Position numbers and translations under genes: made by a program
The notes under the pieces: model-generated
The model's input: the letters and a program-made list of their open reading frames with translations, nothing else
What the model was told of the DNA's origin: nothing
The model's database searches: none
Origin: Roseiarcus sp963730555
GTDB lineage: Bacteria; Pseudomonadota; Alphaproteobacteria; Rhizobiales; Beijerinckiaceae
NCBI GenBank assembly: GCA_963730555.1
Contig: CAVSSS010000008.1
Span: 620,001-684,000, forward strand
Direction of reading: 5' to 3'
DNA length: 64,000 nucleotides
In this document: in pieces, positions 41,871 through 52,379 of the stretch
Layout of the letters: each line of letters opens with the position of its first letter
How positions within the stretch are numbered: position 1 is the stretch's first letter

Positions 41871-42005
41871 CTTCGCTGGGATCGGCTGACCGCGTTGAAC
41901 AGCACTCCCTCGGCGTTCCTTTCTGGTCCCCGAGCTTAAGAGAGGCCACATCGTCAAGGACAATCTCGGCAGTCACAGGGGCAAAGTCGTGCACACCGCG
42001 TCACT
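41871..42005 (+). pseudogene. IS630-family transposase remnant
   Basis: One reading frame gives LVPELKRGHIVKDNLGSH then RGKVVHTA. The DNLGSHRGKVV block is the second catalytic-Asp region of IS630/Tc1 transposases (normally PGDIVILDNLGSHKGKAVR). Upstream LRWDRLTALN resembles the preceding block in the same family, with a frame change between. No terminal repeats or the rest of the element are visible, so only about 130 bases survive. Confidence 0.55.
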
Positions 42006-42120
42006 GTCCTGCCTCGAAGCGCTAGCGACGGCACCTGCGAACGCGTAACCCGTGTTAAAGCTGGCGGTCGAGAAATGGTTCCTTCGGGAGAACCAATATC
42101 GCCCGACGGCTCCTCTAGTT

Positions 42121-43065
42121 TTAGGGACGGCGGTTATAGCCCGCCGCCCGTTTCGCGGACAGGACCGTGTTCGCCATCAGCATGGCGATGGTCATTCGCC
42201 CGGCGCCGCCCGGCACGGGCGTAATCGCGCCGGCGACCGCGGCGGCCTCGGCATAGGCGACATCGCCGACGAGACGCGTCTTGGACTTGCCCGAAGCATC
42301 GTGGCCGTGAGCGGCCACGCGATTGATGCCGACGTCGATCACGATCGCGCCGGGCTTGATCCAGTTCTCCCGCACCATCTCCGGCTGGCCGACTGCGGCG
42401 ACCAAGATGTCGGCTCGACGCGCGACGGAAGGAAGGTCCAGCGTGCGCGAATGGGCGATGGTCACCGTACAGTGGCGCGCGAGCAGGAGCTGCGCCATCG
42501 GCTTGCCGACGATGTTCGAACGGCCGATGACCACCGCCTCCATGCCGGGAAGACTCCAGCCCAGCCGCTCGCAAGCCTTGTCGATCAGGATCATGGCGCC
42601 GGCCGGCGTGCAGGGGACGAGCGCACGGCGCGTGTCGCCGATCGATAACAGGCCAACGTTGATGGGGTGAAAGCCGTCGACGTCCTTATGTGGCGCGATC
42701 GCCTCCAGCACCCGCAGCGAGTCGATGTGCTTCGGCAGCGGCAATTGCACAAGGATCCCGTGCACCGCGGCATCGTCGTTGAGCGACCTAACCAGCGCCA
42801 GCAACTCCGCTTCACTCGTCTCGGCCGACAGATTGTGCTGGATCGAATGGAAGCCGCACGCCTTGGCCGCCCTGCCCTTGCCCGCGACGTAAGTTTGGCT
42901 CGCCGGATTGTCGCCGACGAGAACGACCGCGAGCCCCGGCGTTACGCCCAGCGCGACAAGGGCGCGAGCCTCTTCGGCGACTTGGGCAAGCGTTTCGTCG
43001 GCGATCGCCGCGCCGTTCAGCACGAAGGCGGACGCGTCGGCCGTCGATCGTCCGTGCGCGGACAT
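42121..43065 (-). CDS. folD: Bifunctional methylenetetrahydrofolate dehydrogenase/cyclohydrolase
   Basis: A 314-residue FolD interconverting methylene-, methenyl- and formyl-tetrahydrofolate. Motifs: PGLAVVLVGDNPASQTYVAG with the catalytic Lys in YVAGKGRAAKACGF, HGILVQLPLPKHID, PCTPAGAMILIDKA and VVIGRSNIVGKPMAQLLLAR, then PGGAGRMTIAMLMANT. The ATG at 43065 (MSAHGRSTAD) is just downstream of the epimerase gene, last of a four-gene operon. A 265-codon in-frame extension to the left of the start is not family-like and was not used. Confidence 0.93.
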   Translation of the reverse strand: MSAHGRSTADASAFVLNGAAIADETLAQVAEEARALVALGVTPGLAVVLVGDNPASQTYVAGKGRAAKACGFHSIQHNLSAETSEAELLALVRSLNDDAAVHGILVQLPLPKHIDSLRVLEAIAPHKDVDGFHPINVGLLSIGDTRRALVPCTPAGAMILIDKACERLGWSLPGMEAVVIGRSNIVGKPMAQLLLARHCTVTIAHSRTLDLPSVARRADILVAAVGQPEMVRENWIKPGAIVIDVGINRVAAHGHDASGKSKTRLVGDVAYAEAAAVAGAITPVPGGAGRMTIAMLMANTVLSAKRAAGYNRRP

Positions 43066-43078
43066 GGTCCCTGGACCC

Positions 43079-43948
43079 CTATTCCGGCCGGAAGACGAAG
43101 CGAGCCTCGTGGCGCGCGCGCTTTCCCGGCTCCAGCACCCGCATACCCGGTTTCTCGAACAGATTGCCGGTAAAACCATCCGTGTCGCTATAACCTGTCC
43201 AGGCCTCGAGGCAGAGGAACGGCGCGTGGGGCCGTGTCCACAGCGCGGCGTGCTGAAAGCTCTCATATTCCATGGTGATCGACACGCCCGAGGCGTCGAT
43301 GAAAGTGAGCGAGCGGCTCGCGCAATCGAGGAAGCAGAGCGCGTCGTGTTCGAACAGGGCGTCGGACAGCGGCAGATTGCGGCCGCAAAGCGGGATTGGA
43401 CGCATGGTCGCGCGGACGAGGCCGCCCGGAGCGAGCTCAGGAACCTCGGGCCGCTCCGCCTTTTCGAACTGAACCAGCGCGCCCTCGCGCCCCGCCGAGC
43501 CGAGCGGCCAGCGGAACCCGGGATGCAGCCCGCAGGCGTATGGCGCGGGCCGTGGCCCATGATTGGCGACTTCAATGGCGATTGCGAGCGCGTCGGCGGT
43601 GAGCCGGTATTCGACCGCAAGCGCAAAGGCGAACGGATAGACCGCGCGCGTGTTCGCATTGTCGCTGAGCGTGAGCCGCGCGAAGTCAGGCGTCGATGTT
43701 TCGACTTCGAAGGTCTCGAATCTGGCAAAGCCGTGCAGACCGAGCTTGTAGCGGACGCCGTCGAGCCGCTCCTCTCCGTCGCGCGTCCAGCCAACGACCG
43801 GATAAAGGATCGGACTGATGTCGCTCCAGATCGCCGGGTCGCCTGGCCACAGCAGGTCACGTTCCTCGACGCGCCAGCTTCGCGCCTCGGCGCCGAGAAG
43901 CGCGATCGTCGCCCGCGCGTCGCCGTGAGTCAGTGTGATTTCGGTCAT
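43079..43948 (-). CDS. Aldose 1-epimerase family protein
   Basis: A 289-residue galactose-mutarotase-like protein of the YihR/YeaD-like group: VEERDLLWPGDPAIWSDI, ILYPVVGWTRDGEERLDGVR, LGLHGFARFETFEVET, CGLHPGFRWPLG, and FLCLEAWTGYSDTDGFTG. Conserved His (LHGFAR, LHPGFRW) and Glu (LEAWTGY) fit the mutarotase active site. The start ATG 43948 overlaps the stop of the inositol-monophosphatase gene by four bases (ATGA), so translation is coupled. A sugar substrate is not known. Confidence 0.8.
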   Translation of the reverse strand: MTEITLTHGDARATIALLGAEARSWRVEERDLLWPGDPAIWSDISPILYPVVGWTRDGEERLDGVRYKLGLHGFARFETFEVETSTPDFARLTLSDNANTRAVYPFAFALAVEYRLTADALAIAIEVANHGPRPAPYACGLHPGFRWPLGSAGREGALVQFEKAERPEVPELAPGGLVRATMRPIPLCGRNLPLSDALFEHDALCFLDCASRSLTFIDASGVSITMEYESFQHAALWTRPHAPFLCLEAWTGYSDTDGFTGNLFEKPGMRVLEPGKRARHEARFVFRPE

Positions 43949-44754
43949 GTGGCGACGCCCTCGAAAGCCGCGGCGGCGATAAGGGCATCCTTGAGCCCGG
44001 CCGCGCAAGCGACGAGCGCATTGCCCTTTGTAAGTCCGTCCCCGCGCAAATAGTCGCTCACGTAGCCGCCCGCCTCCTCGACCAAAAGAATCCCCGCAAG
44101 ACAATCCCACGCATTGATGTGGTGCTCAACGAAGCCGTCGCGCCGGCCGGCCGCGACATAAGCGAGCGCGAGCGCGCCGGAGCCGGTCCGCGAGGGCGAA
44201 GCGCCCGCGGAAGCGACCCGCCGCAGGAGGTTGACGTATTGGTCGGGGCCCGCACGCGTGTTCCAGCCAACCTCGATTGCGGAACTGGCGAGCGAGCTCA
44301 CGCCCGATGCGCGCATCAGCGCGCCGTTGAGCCGCGCGCCGCCGCCGCGCCGGCTTGCGAACAACTCGTCGCGGATCGGATCGTAAATGACGCCGACCTC
44401 GACCTTGTCGGCGGCGACACAGGCGATCGACACGCAGAAATGCGGCACGCCGCGAGCGAAGTTCGCCGTGCCGTCGATCGGATCGACGACCCATGCCGCT
44501 CCGCCCTCGCCCGGGGGCCGAGCCTCGCTCTCTTCGCCAATGAAGCCGTCGGTCGGAAAAACCTGAAGCAGGCGTTCAGCGATGAACGCCTCCGTCTCCC
44601 CATCGACTTCCGTCAAATAGTCGTGCGGACCCTTGAAGCCGACAGTGAACGACTGGTCGAGGAAACGCAGCCGCGCCATCTCGCCAGCCTCGCGCGCGAC
44701 TGCCTGCGCTGCGAGCAACCGCATGTCCATGAGCGTGGAGGCGCTGCTGGTCAT
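43945..44754 (-). CDS. Inositol-1-monophosphatase family protein
   Basis: A 269-residue Mg-dependent phosphatase of the SuhB/IMPase fold. Metal-site motifs: GEESEARPPGEGGAAWVVDP with IDGTANFARGVPHFCVSIAC (DP-x-DGT) and the later AWDCLAGILLVEEAGG (WD-x-AG). The substrate may be inositol phosphate, fructose 1,6-bisphosphate or a nucleotide-derived phosphate. The ATG at 44754 has AGGGA seven bases before it. It lies 11 bases behind thiL and overlaps the epimerase gene. Confidence 0.85.
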   Translation of the reverse strand: MTSSASTLMDMRLLAAQAVAREAGEMARLRFLDQSFTVGFKGPHDYLTEVDGETEAFIAERLLQVFPTDGFIGEESEARPPGEGGAAWVVDPIDGTANFARGVPHFCVSIACVAADKVEVGVIYDPIRDELFASRRGGGARLNGALMRASGVSSLASSAIEVGWNTRAGPDQYVNLLRRVASAGASPSRTGSGALALAYVAAGRRDGFVEHHINAWDCLAGILLVEEAGGYVSDYLRGDGLTKGNALVACAAGLKDALIAAAAFEGVAT

Positions 44755-44765
44755 CTTGATCCCTG

Positions 44766-45746
44766 TCAAAAGTGGCTGTAGGCGCCGCGCTCAAAGACGA
44801 CCGGATTGCCATCGGGGCCGATGAATTTCGGCGGGCGCCGGCCCTCGACGGCTTCGCCGACAAACGTCAGCGGCACGCCCGCAGCCGCGGCCGCCGCCTC
44901 GAAGGCGGACGCGGCGTCGCGCGGCGCCGAGGCTAGAAGCTCATAGTCGTCGCCGCCCGTCGCGGCAACTTCGAACAGGTCAGGATCGGCGGCGATGGCC
45001 GCGCGCGCGGCCGGAGACAGCGGCAGACGATAGATCGGCACGCGCGCGCTGACGCCGGAGACGTCCAGCATCTTGGCGAGGTCGCCGACAAATCCGTCGG
45101 ACACATCCATGCCACCGTTGGCGTGCGCGGCCATCGCGGCGATCAGCTTGAGGCGCGGCTGCGGCGTCAGATACCGCTCGAGCAGGAACGCCTTCTCCGC
45201 CGGCGGAATGTCTGGCCCCTTGCCCAGGCGGATTCTGAGACCAATCGCGGCATCGCCAATCGTGCCTGTGACATAGAGGCAGTCGCCAGGCTTGACACCC
45301 GTGCGCCTGGGCATCCGCCCCTGCGCGACCGAGCCGATGGCGGTCACGCCTAGCGTAAGCGGCCCGGGCGTCGCGACCGTGTCGCCGCCAATGAGGGGAC
45401 ATTTGAAGGCCAAGACGTCTGCGCCGAGACCCTCGGCGAAGGCCGCAAGCCATTCATCGCGCCAATCGAAGGGCAGCGCGAGGGTGAGCAGAAATCCGAG
45501 GGGCCGAGCGGCCTTGGCCGCAAGATCGGAGAGGTTGACCCTGAGCGCCTTGCGGGCGATCGCCCCCGGAGGATCGTCGGCGAAAAAATGAACGCCGGCG
45601 ACGAGCGCATCCGTGGTCAGCACGAGGTCTTCGCCGGGCAGCGGACGCATCAGCGCCGCATCATCGCGAAGCTCCAGGCCCGCCGGCCCGGCGAGGGGGG
45701 CGAAATAGTGGGCGATGAGATCGGCTTCGCCGAGGCGAGGCGACAT
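44766..45746 (-). CDS. thiL: Thiamine-monophosphate kinase
   Basis: A 326-residue AIR-synthase-fold kinase making thiamine diphosphate. ELRDDAALMRPLPGEDLVLT has the N-terminal metal DD, TTDALVAGVHFFADDPPGAI and GGDTVATPGPLTLGVTAIG follow, and GGMDVSDGFVGDLAKMLDVS and EVAATGGDDYELLASAP carry the remaining metal and substrate sites. The ATG 45746 gives MSPRLGEADLIAHYFAPL, the family start. It is the first gene of thiL-IMPase-epimerase-folD; thiamine diphosphate also serves the Xfp and Tkt enzymes here. Confidence 0.93.
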   Translation of the reverse strand: MSPRLGEADLIAHYFAPLAGPAGLELRDDAALMRPLPGEDLVLTTDALVAGVHFFADDPPGAIARKALRVNLSDLAAKAARPLGFLLTLALPFDWRDEWLAAFAEGLGADVLAFKCPLIGGDTVATPGPLTLGVTAIGSVAQGRMPRRTGVKPGDCLYVTGTIGDAAIGLRIRLGKGPDIPPAEKAFLLERYLTPQPRLKLIAAMAAHANGGMDVSDGFVGDLAKMLDVSGVSARVPIYRLPLSPAARAAIAADPDLFEVAATGGDDYELLASAPRDAASAFEAAAAAAGVPLTFVGEAVEGRRPPKFIGPDGNPVVFERGAYSHF

Positions 45747-45974
45747 GGAAAAGGCCAATCCGGATGGGGCGCGCCAATGACTGGTCGCGAATGTTGGTCT
45801 GTTAGCGCATTCGGAGGACTGTGTCGCGTGAAGCCCTGCGGCAAATGGGGCATGAGTGGGGCGCGCGGACTCCATTCGAGTCGGGCGCCTTTCTCTTGAC
45901 CGATTGTTTCCGGTACAGAGCGCGTCGACCCGTTTTTGGCTTCCCCTCACCTGCGATCCGCTCGGAGATTGCGT

Positions 45975-47588
45975 ATGATTTTGGACAAGCGGCCGCGCGC
46001 GCTGATCTTCGCCGCTTTTTTCTCTCTTGCCGCCGCGCTTGGCGGCGGCGCCCGTGCGGCCGAGGTTTACCCGGGTTGCGCTCAGCCCGGCCCGATCGGA
46101 AAAGTCTGGTATGTCGATCCGGTCAATGGGAAGACGCCGGCTGACGGGGGGAATGGATCGAAAACTGCGCCCTGGAACTCGTTGCAAGGCGTCCTCTCGT
46201 TCAAGTTTCCCCAAGGCTATACACGCCCGCTGCTGTCGAGCGTGCCCTATTATCACATCGTCGACGGCAAGCGCGCTTACGTCGCGGACCAGCTCGGGAG
46301 GCCGCCCGTCCAGCCCGGCGACACGATCGAGCTGATGAGCGGCGATTACGGCGACATCGTTATCGGCGATTACTTGCAGCAGGTCGTCAACCCGAGTTTC
46401 GTTACAGTCGAGGCCGCGCCGGGTCAGGCGCCGGTGTTCTCGACCCTGTACATCCGCTCAACCAATAAGTGGGTGTTCAAAAGCATCAAGGTGCAGAGCT
46501 TGCTCGGCACGAATAACAACAAGCAGCCGCTGGTCACCGTCTCGGACCAGGGAGCCGCGCTCCCGACCGCCGACGTCATCCTGGAGAACATGCAGATCAG
46601 CACAGCTGACGACACGGATGGATGGACGCAGCCGGATTGGGTGGCGCGCGCCCGCGTGGTCGGCATTGCCGCCAAGGGTAACGATAACGGAGCCGACACA
46701 ACTTGCGTTTCGGTGACGAACTCTCACATTTCTAAGGTCATATTCGGTTCGTTCGTCATGGCGAACAATATGCTGTTCTCCGGCAACGAGATCGACCGCT
46801 TCGGCGACGACGGAATTGACTACGTCGCGAGCAATATATTGATAGCGAAGAATTACATTCACGACGACCTCGACCTGGGGAACGGCGCGCATATGGACGG
46901 CATGCAAGGATATCCTGGCGGGTCAACTAACGTCGTTATCGACAGCAACCGGGTCATCCGGCAGACCGATCCGAAGCTGCCATTCCCAAACAATCTGCAA
47001 GGGATCGACGCCTTCGATGGAGATTGGACGAACCTCACGGTGACGAATAACGTGGTCGTAACCAGCTCCTGTTGGGGCATTTTCTATGGGAGCGTGCATG
47101 GCGGCAAGATCATCAACAACACGGTTGTCGCGGACGGCTTGCTGCCCATGCCCGGGAATTGCAGGCCCGCCGTGGCCGTCGGCGACAAAACACATCAAGG
47201 CTCCTCGTCCAACGATGTGATCATCCGAAACAATATCGCCCCTGGCCTCTCCATTTATAACGTCGACCCCACCATGACGATGGACCATAACATCTGTCTC
47301 GCCATTGACGGGAAATGCCAGATCCTCACCTATGTGAACGGCAAGCCGAAATGGGGCGTCAACAAGCCAGGCGAATACGCCGGCCACAACATCATCGATC
47401 GCCGCGGCGCCGCCGGCACGTTTGTCAGTTTTGATCCGGCGAAGTTCGTCCACGACCTCCGGCTAAAACCCGGGGCGGCAGCGATCGGAACGGGCAATTC
47501 TGCGGAAGCGCCGCCAGTCGACATTACCGGAGCACCGCGCAGCGGTCGGGTCGACATCGGCGCCTACCGCTACAACCCGCCAAAATAA
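45975..47588 (+). CDS. Secreted right-handed parallel beta-helix protein
   Basis: A 537-residue protein with a signal peptide (PRALIFAAFFSLAAALGGGA). GKVWYVDPVNGKTPADGGNG is the usual opening of beta-helix repeat proteins, and repeated GNEIDRFGDDGIDYVASNIL, NYIHDDLDLGNGAHMDGMQG, NRVIRQ, NNVVVTSSCWGIFYGS and NNTVVADG blocks form the helix. The C-terminus ends DVGA-type (RVDIGAYRYNPPK). Such proteins bind or cleave polysaccharides, but no catalytic set is identifiable. The ATG at 45975 has GGAG eight bases upstream. Confidence 0.75.
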   Translation: MILDKRPRALIFAAFFSLAAALGGGARAAEVYPGCAQPGPIGKVWYVDPVNGKTPADGGNGSKTAPWNSLQGVLSFKFPQGYTRPLLSSVPYYHIVDGKRAYVADQLGRPPVQPGDTIELMSGDYGDIVIGDYLQQVVNPSFVTVEAAPGQAPVFSTLYIRSTNKWVFKSIKVQSLLGTNNNKQPLVTVSDQGAALPTADVILENMQISTADDTDGWTQPDWVARARVVGIAAKGNDNGADTTCVSVTNSHISKVIFGSFVMANNMLFSGNEIDRFGDDGIDYVASNILIAKNYIHDDLDLGNGAHMDGMQGYPGGSTNVVIDSNRVIRQTDPKLPFPNNLQGIDAFDGDWTNLTVTNNVVVTSSCWGIFYGSVHGGKIINNTVVADGLLPMPGNCRPAVAVGDKTHQGSSSNDVIIRNNIAPGLSIYNVDPTMTMDHNICLAIDGKCQILTYVNGKPKWGVNKPGEYAGHNIIDRRGAAGTFVSFDPAKFVHDLRLKPGAAAIGTGNSAEAPPVDITGAPRSGRVDIGAYRYNPPK

Positions 47589-47682
47589 TCGCTCGGCGGC
47601 CCACGACCCGCACAGACGTCCCGGTTGCGTTCCCCAGCTCGCGCTCGTAAACGTCGCGTTAAAAACGCTTGAAGGATAAAGC

Positions 47683-48945
47683 TTGACTGACGTGTTCCAA
47701 CCGCGATCCGACTTCTTGCGCGTGATGCAGGAGCGCGGTTTCGTCCATCAATGCTCAGATTGCGCCGGTTTGGACGCGAAGGCGGGCTCAGGGTCGCTCG
47801 TCGCTTACATTGGCTTTGATTGCACGGCGCCATCGCTGCACGTCGGCTCACTCGTCCAGATCATGATGCTGCACTGGCTGCAGGAGACGGGCGGCAAGCC
47901 GGTCGCGCTGATGGGCGGCGGCACGACGATGGTGGGCGATCCGTCGGGCAAGGACGAAAGCCGCAAGCTCCTGACGATCGCCGAGATCGAGGCCAACAAG
48001 GCAGGCATTCGTAGGGCCTTCTCTCATTTCATCCATTTCGGCGACGGCAAGCACGATGCGATCATGCCTGACAACGCCGATTGGCTGGCCAAGCTCAACT
48101 ACATCGATTTCCTGCGCGAGGTCGGGTGCCACTTCTCGGTGAACCGCATGCTGGCCATGGACTCGGTCAAGCTCAGACTCACTCGCGAGCAGGAGCTCTC
48201 CTTCCTCGAGTTCAACTACATGTGTCTGCAGGCTTACGATTTCACCGAGCTCAACAAACGCTACGGGGTGACGCTGCAGATGGGCGGATCCGACCAGTGG
48301 GGCAATATCGTCATTGGCGTCGATCTCGGCCGGCGCATGGGGCTGGAGCCGTTCTATGCTCTGACTTCGCCGCTGATCACCACGGCTTCGGGCGCCAAAA
48401 TGGGCAAGACCGCCGCCGGCGCCATCTGGCTCGACGAGGCGATGCTCGCCCCCTACGAGTACTGGCAGTTCTGGCGCAATGTCGACGACGCCGACGTCGG
48501 CCGGTTCTTGAAACTGTTCACGCTCATGCCGCTCAATGAGATCGGCCGGCTCGAGAGCTTGGCCGGCGCGGAGATCAATGAAGCGAAGAAAGCGCTCGCC
48601 AATGAGGCGACTGCACTGCTTCACGGGCGTTCCGCCGCCGAAGCGGCCTCGGCCACTGCCCGGAAGACCTTCGAGGAGCGCGAGCTCGCTGAGACCCTGC
48701 CGACGGTCGATGTGCCGGGAGCAGAATTCGAAGCGGGCTTAGGCGCGCTCAGCGCCTTCGTCCGCGCCGGCCTCGTCGCCTCGACTGGCGAAGCGCGCCG
48801 CCAGATCCGCGGCGGCGGCTTACGGGTAAACGACGCAACGCTTGGCGATGAGAAGGCGCTTATCACCCGTGATGAGCTGAAAGCCGGCGGAATCGTCAAG
48901 CTGTCGCTTGGCCGCAAGAAGCACGTTCTGCTCAGGGCGGTATAA
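47683..48945 (+). CDS. tyrS: Tyrosyl-tRNA synthetase
   Basis: A 420-residue class I synthetase. The HIGH-type motif is HVGSL at residue 53 (SLHVGSLVQIMMLHWLQETG), the tyrosine-binding region MGGGTTMVGDPSGKDES, LQMGGSDQWGNIVIGVDLG, and the KMSKS-type motif KMGKT at 239-243. The C-terminal S4-like RNA-binding part is RQIRGGGLRVNDATLGDEKA. The start is a TTG at 47683 with AAGGA upstream, giving MTDVFQPRSDFLRVM. It is adjacent to the convergent disrupted DUF3971 gene. Confidence 0.95.
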   Translation: MTDVFQPRSDFLRVMQERGFVHQCSDCAGLDAKAGSGSLVAYIGFDCTAPSLHVGSLVQIMMLHWLQETGGKPVALMGGGTTMVGDPSGKDESRKLLTIAEIEANKAGIRRAFSHFIHFGDGKHDAIMPDNADWLAKLNYIDFLREVGCHFSVNRMLAMDSVKLRLTREQELSFLEFNYMCLQAYDFTELNKRYGVTLQMGGSDQWGNIVIGVDLGRRMGLEPFYALTSPLITTASGAKMGKTAAGAIWLDEAMLAPYEYWQFWRNVDDADVGRFLKLFTLMPLNEIGRLESLAGAEINEAKKALANEATALLHGRSAAEAASATARKTFEERELAETLPTVDVPGAEFEAGLGALSAFVRAGLVASTGEARRQIRGGGLRVNDATLGDEKALITRDELKAGGIVKLSLGRKKHVLLRAV

Positions 48946-48946
48946 C

Positions 48947-51900
48947 CTAGCGCGCCGGCCGGCGCGTCGCCGTGTCGCCTACCTCGGCTGGCTCATGAGC
49001 GCCGCCGCGGGAGGTCGTCCCATCGATGGCGCCCAGCATCCGGCGCAAAATGCCAGGGGCGATCGCGGATAGCGGATTGACGGTCAGCGTTGGACCGCTC
49101 ATCGAGCCATGCACACGATAGCTGAGGCCGAAAACCCCGTCGTGCTCCCCGCCGCTCAAGAGGACGCCAACGAGCGGAATTTTCGTCAACATTGTATTGA
49201 CCGTGTAAGCGGGGACGAACGAGCCGCTGAGGTCGACTTGGTTGTGTTCGAAATCGATGGCGCCTTGAGCCGTAAGTCCGACGCTCGGATTGTAGATAAC
49301 CGCATCTTGAATCGCGAGCTTGCCGGGGGTGCGTTTAAAGGACGCCGTCATCTTCTCAAAACGAACGCGCGCCGCATCGACAGCGGCCCCTCCTTCCGAT
49401 GCACGCTGTGGCGCAGCGCTGACGAGCTGGCGAAACGCCGGTTCATCGCGCAGGACGAAGTCGGTGAGCGTAGCCTCGCCGGCGCTCAGATCGCCACGAG
49501 TGCGGAGAAGCAGATTGAGGTCGCCGCCTTCGAGATGCGAATAGAGATTGGCGAAACGGAGAAGCGCGCCGGCGTCGGACGTCGAGATCCGCGTTTCCCC
49601 GCCGCTTCCAGTCGCCATCACCACGCCCGCGCCGATTCTTCCGCGTAGGCTTCCGAACCGAGTTTCCCCGGCGCGCCGCGACGCAGTGAGCTCCATGTTG
49701 GTAATCGCCTGCTTATTGGAGCCTATGACGCTCGCGATCTTGGCGTCGATGTCGAAATCCTTCGTCGTGGTTTGTCCCGAGGAAGTCCAATCCAACACCG
49801 ACTTGACGAAGGCGCGGGCGTCGAGCGACGCCCCGCGCACTGAAGCCTTGAGCGAGGCCGGGCCATTAACGACGTCGACCTTGAAATCGTCGCCGGGCGC
49901 AATGCGCGCCTGAGTGATCGTGGCGCTTTCAATCGCGCCGTCGAGATCCATTTCCGCGGATCCACGCAACATCGGCACGCCCAGTTCGATCGCGATATTG
50001 CTGAGCGAAGCGCCCTCGGGCGTGGGCTTGACAAGGAAGGTCGCCTTGCCTGGTTTTCCGGCCGGCTTCGAAAGCCCGGGAACAAGATTGTCGACGCCCG
50101 CAGGCGTGAGGTCGACTTCGACCTCCGCGCTCGCCCTAGTCAATGGCGCCTTGAGCTTGATGGGGAGCGGCCCGGTCAGCCACGAGCCGAAATTGAGGCC
50201 CCGCTTGGCGCGTCCGGCCGCGTCGAGGGCGAAAGTCACGGTCGCCGAGCCTTCCTCGCCGAGCGCGCGGGCGACGTCCACATGGGTCGCGGCGCCGAGC
50301 AGCTCTCCGTCGCCCGCGATCTTCAGCGCATTCCGATCGGCCTCGAACACGGCAGTCGCCGAGTTCGAGCCTCTCGTCGGCGAGAAACTTCTCGATCTGG
50401 AGATTATCGAGCGCCCCAGTGGCGTGGAACTGTGTGTCTTCCGGGCGCGCCGTCTTCCCGAGCTTGAGATTGAGGACAAGATCGCCTTCCGCCTGCCCTT
50501 TGACAGTCGCGGGATCAAGCGTGAGGCCCGCCTGGCGACGTAACGGTTCGCGCATGAGCAGATCAGCGAGCGCGTCCGCCGTCCCGGTCATGTGCGCCCT
50601 CGCGGACGCGTCGACAATCGGCCTGGGCGTGATGTCCGGCACGGTGAAAGCGAGACCGTTCGCCTGCACGCGGCGCGAGGACGACAGGACCATCGTCGCG
50701 CGATTGCCGGAGACAGTGAATTCATGGCCGGTGAAGGATCCCGTCCCCTCGTCGGTCATCATGATCGGCAAGCCCGGCAAAAGGTCGACGCCGACGTCGT
50801 GGGTGGTGAACTCGCCGTGCAGGCTTTCGCGCGGCAAGCCGCGTTTGTGCGCCATCGCGTCGAGATCGGCGGCAGTCCAATCGGCTTTCAGCGATCCTTG
50901 AAGCCGGCCGCCGTGCAGATTCTGTGCGCACCATTCGCGGACATCGGGATTGATGAATTGCGGCCACAGACGAATGAGATCGGACGTTGCGCTCGGACCG
51001 GCGTCGATGCCGAGCTTGAGCGAAGATCCTTTGCCGTCAGGCGCGGTCTCGGCCTTGATCGCCACGTCGACAGTCGGTCCGCGCGCCGTGAGGCCATCGA
51101 TGAAGAACCGCGACGTCGTTTCGAGGAAGCGGGCGTCGAAGACGATGGACTCGAGCGCGACCGAATTGGCGCCGGGTCGATCCGGACCGAATTGTGCGCC
51201 ATGCGCCTCGAGATGCGCGCTCCAGACCTTGGCTGCATCAGCCGGCGGGGCGATCCAACCCTGCATCTCGACATGCGTCAGTCCGGCGAGGACCTGAAGT
51301 CTGTCGACGCGAAACCGCCGGCCATCCTCATCCCAGGCCATGGCGCCACTGGCCTCGTCGATGAAAAACGGGACGGCGTCGGGGTTATTGATGCGCACGC
51401 GTCCTGCGCCGACCGTGAACCGGCCAGCAAACGCTCGCAGCGTCGACTCGGGCGTAAGCTCCGCGTCAATTTTGAAGGCGATCGGGCCCTCGGCGGTCAG
51501 GGGCGGAGGCGCCTTGTCGAACGCCTGGAGGTCGGCGAGGCTGAGATCGTGGCCCTGGAGCGACAGGGTCGGCGCGCCCTCGTCGGAGGCCTGGGCTGCT
51601 ATTGTCCATGGTCCCGCTGGCCCGGTCGCCGAGATCCTGGCCTCCGCCCTCGAGCCCGAATGATCGAATGTGACGGCGAAATCCTTATAGACGACGGAGC
51701 GCTGCGTCGCTTCGTTGTCAATCTCGAAATGGCCGTTGGCGAGGGTCAGCCGGTCTAACGCCTGGGTGGCGCCGGCCATGGTTTCCGCTGCAGCGCGGAC
51801 GAAGGCGGCAAGCCCGGGGCCGCTTGCGTCCGTAGACGCCGCGCCGGCCAGAGGGATTGGGGTCGCGCCCGAATCGCTAGCGACCGCAAGCGAGAGGGCG

Positions 51901-52379
51901 CCGTCCGCAGCCACGCGCAGGCGCATGTCCAGTCCGTCGAGTTGAAGCCGGCTCACCCGGACATCGAGGAATGGCAGCGTGAACGGATCAAGGCCAAGTT
52001 TGCCGCTCGGCGCCGAGAGGACCGTTCGGCCGGCGGCGTCGCGCACCGTGAAGCCTTTGAAGCCGAGCCCCACGCCCCACGAATCGTGCATGAGGTAGGT
52101 GGGTCCGAGAGCGATGGCGTAACGGTCGCCGACCCGCTCCTGGAGGGAGGTTTGGATCTGGTCGTGCATGCCAACCAGCCGAAGAGGCCCTCGCGCCAAA
52201 AGCGACGCCAGGGCAAGCCCGCCGACAATGAACAGGGCTGCGGCGAGCTCCACTGTCCGGAGGCAAACATGCGTAAGCCGGCCAGCGGGAATCCGGCACC
52301 AGCGCGAGCGAAGACGGGGGCCCTCGGCATCCGCCGCCATGTTGCGCACAGCGGCCCGGGCGCGAGCCCGCGTCGTCAT
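48947..52379 (-). pseudogene. DUF3971/AsmA-like (YhdP-type) envelope protein, frameshifted
   Basis: A very large protein (about 1140 codons) in two frames. The upstream frame (52379 to about 50365) begins with a membrane anchor (VELAAALFIVGGLALASLLA) and continues through LARGPLRLVGMHDQIQTSL and LDLMRLR-type repeats to FLADERLE. The other frame picks up at NSATAVFEADRNALKIAGDG and runs to 48947, ending with SYRVHGSMSGPTLTVNPLSA. Around 50364-50365 one extra base explains the shift (a GAC codon read as GAAC). YhdP-type proteins span the periplasm and move phospholipids. The single-base nature leaves sequencing error open. Confidence 0.8.

Noticed and set aside
42121..43860. 579-codon reading of folD with an upstream extension
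   Set aside because: The extension is antisense-frame material over the aldose-epimerase gene; FolD starts at 43065.
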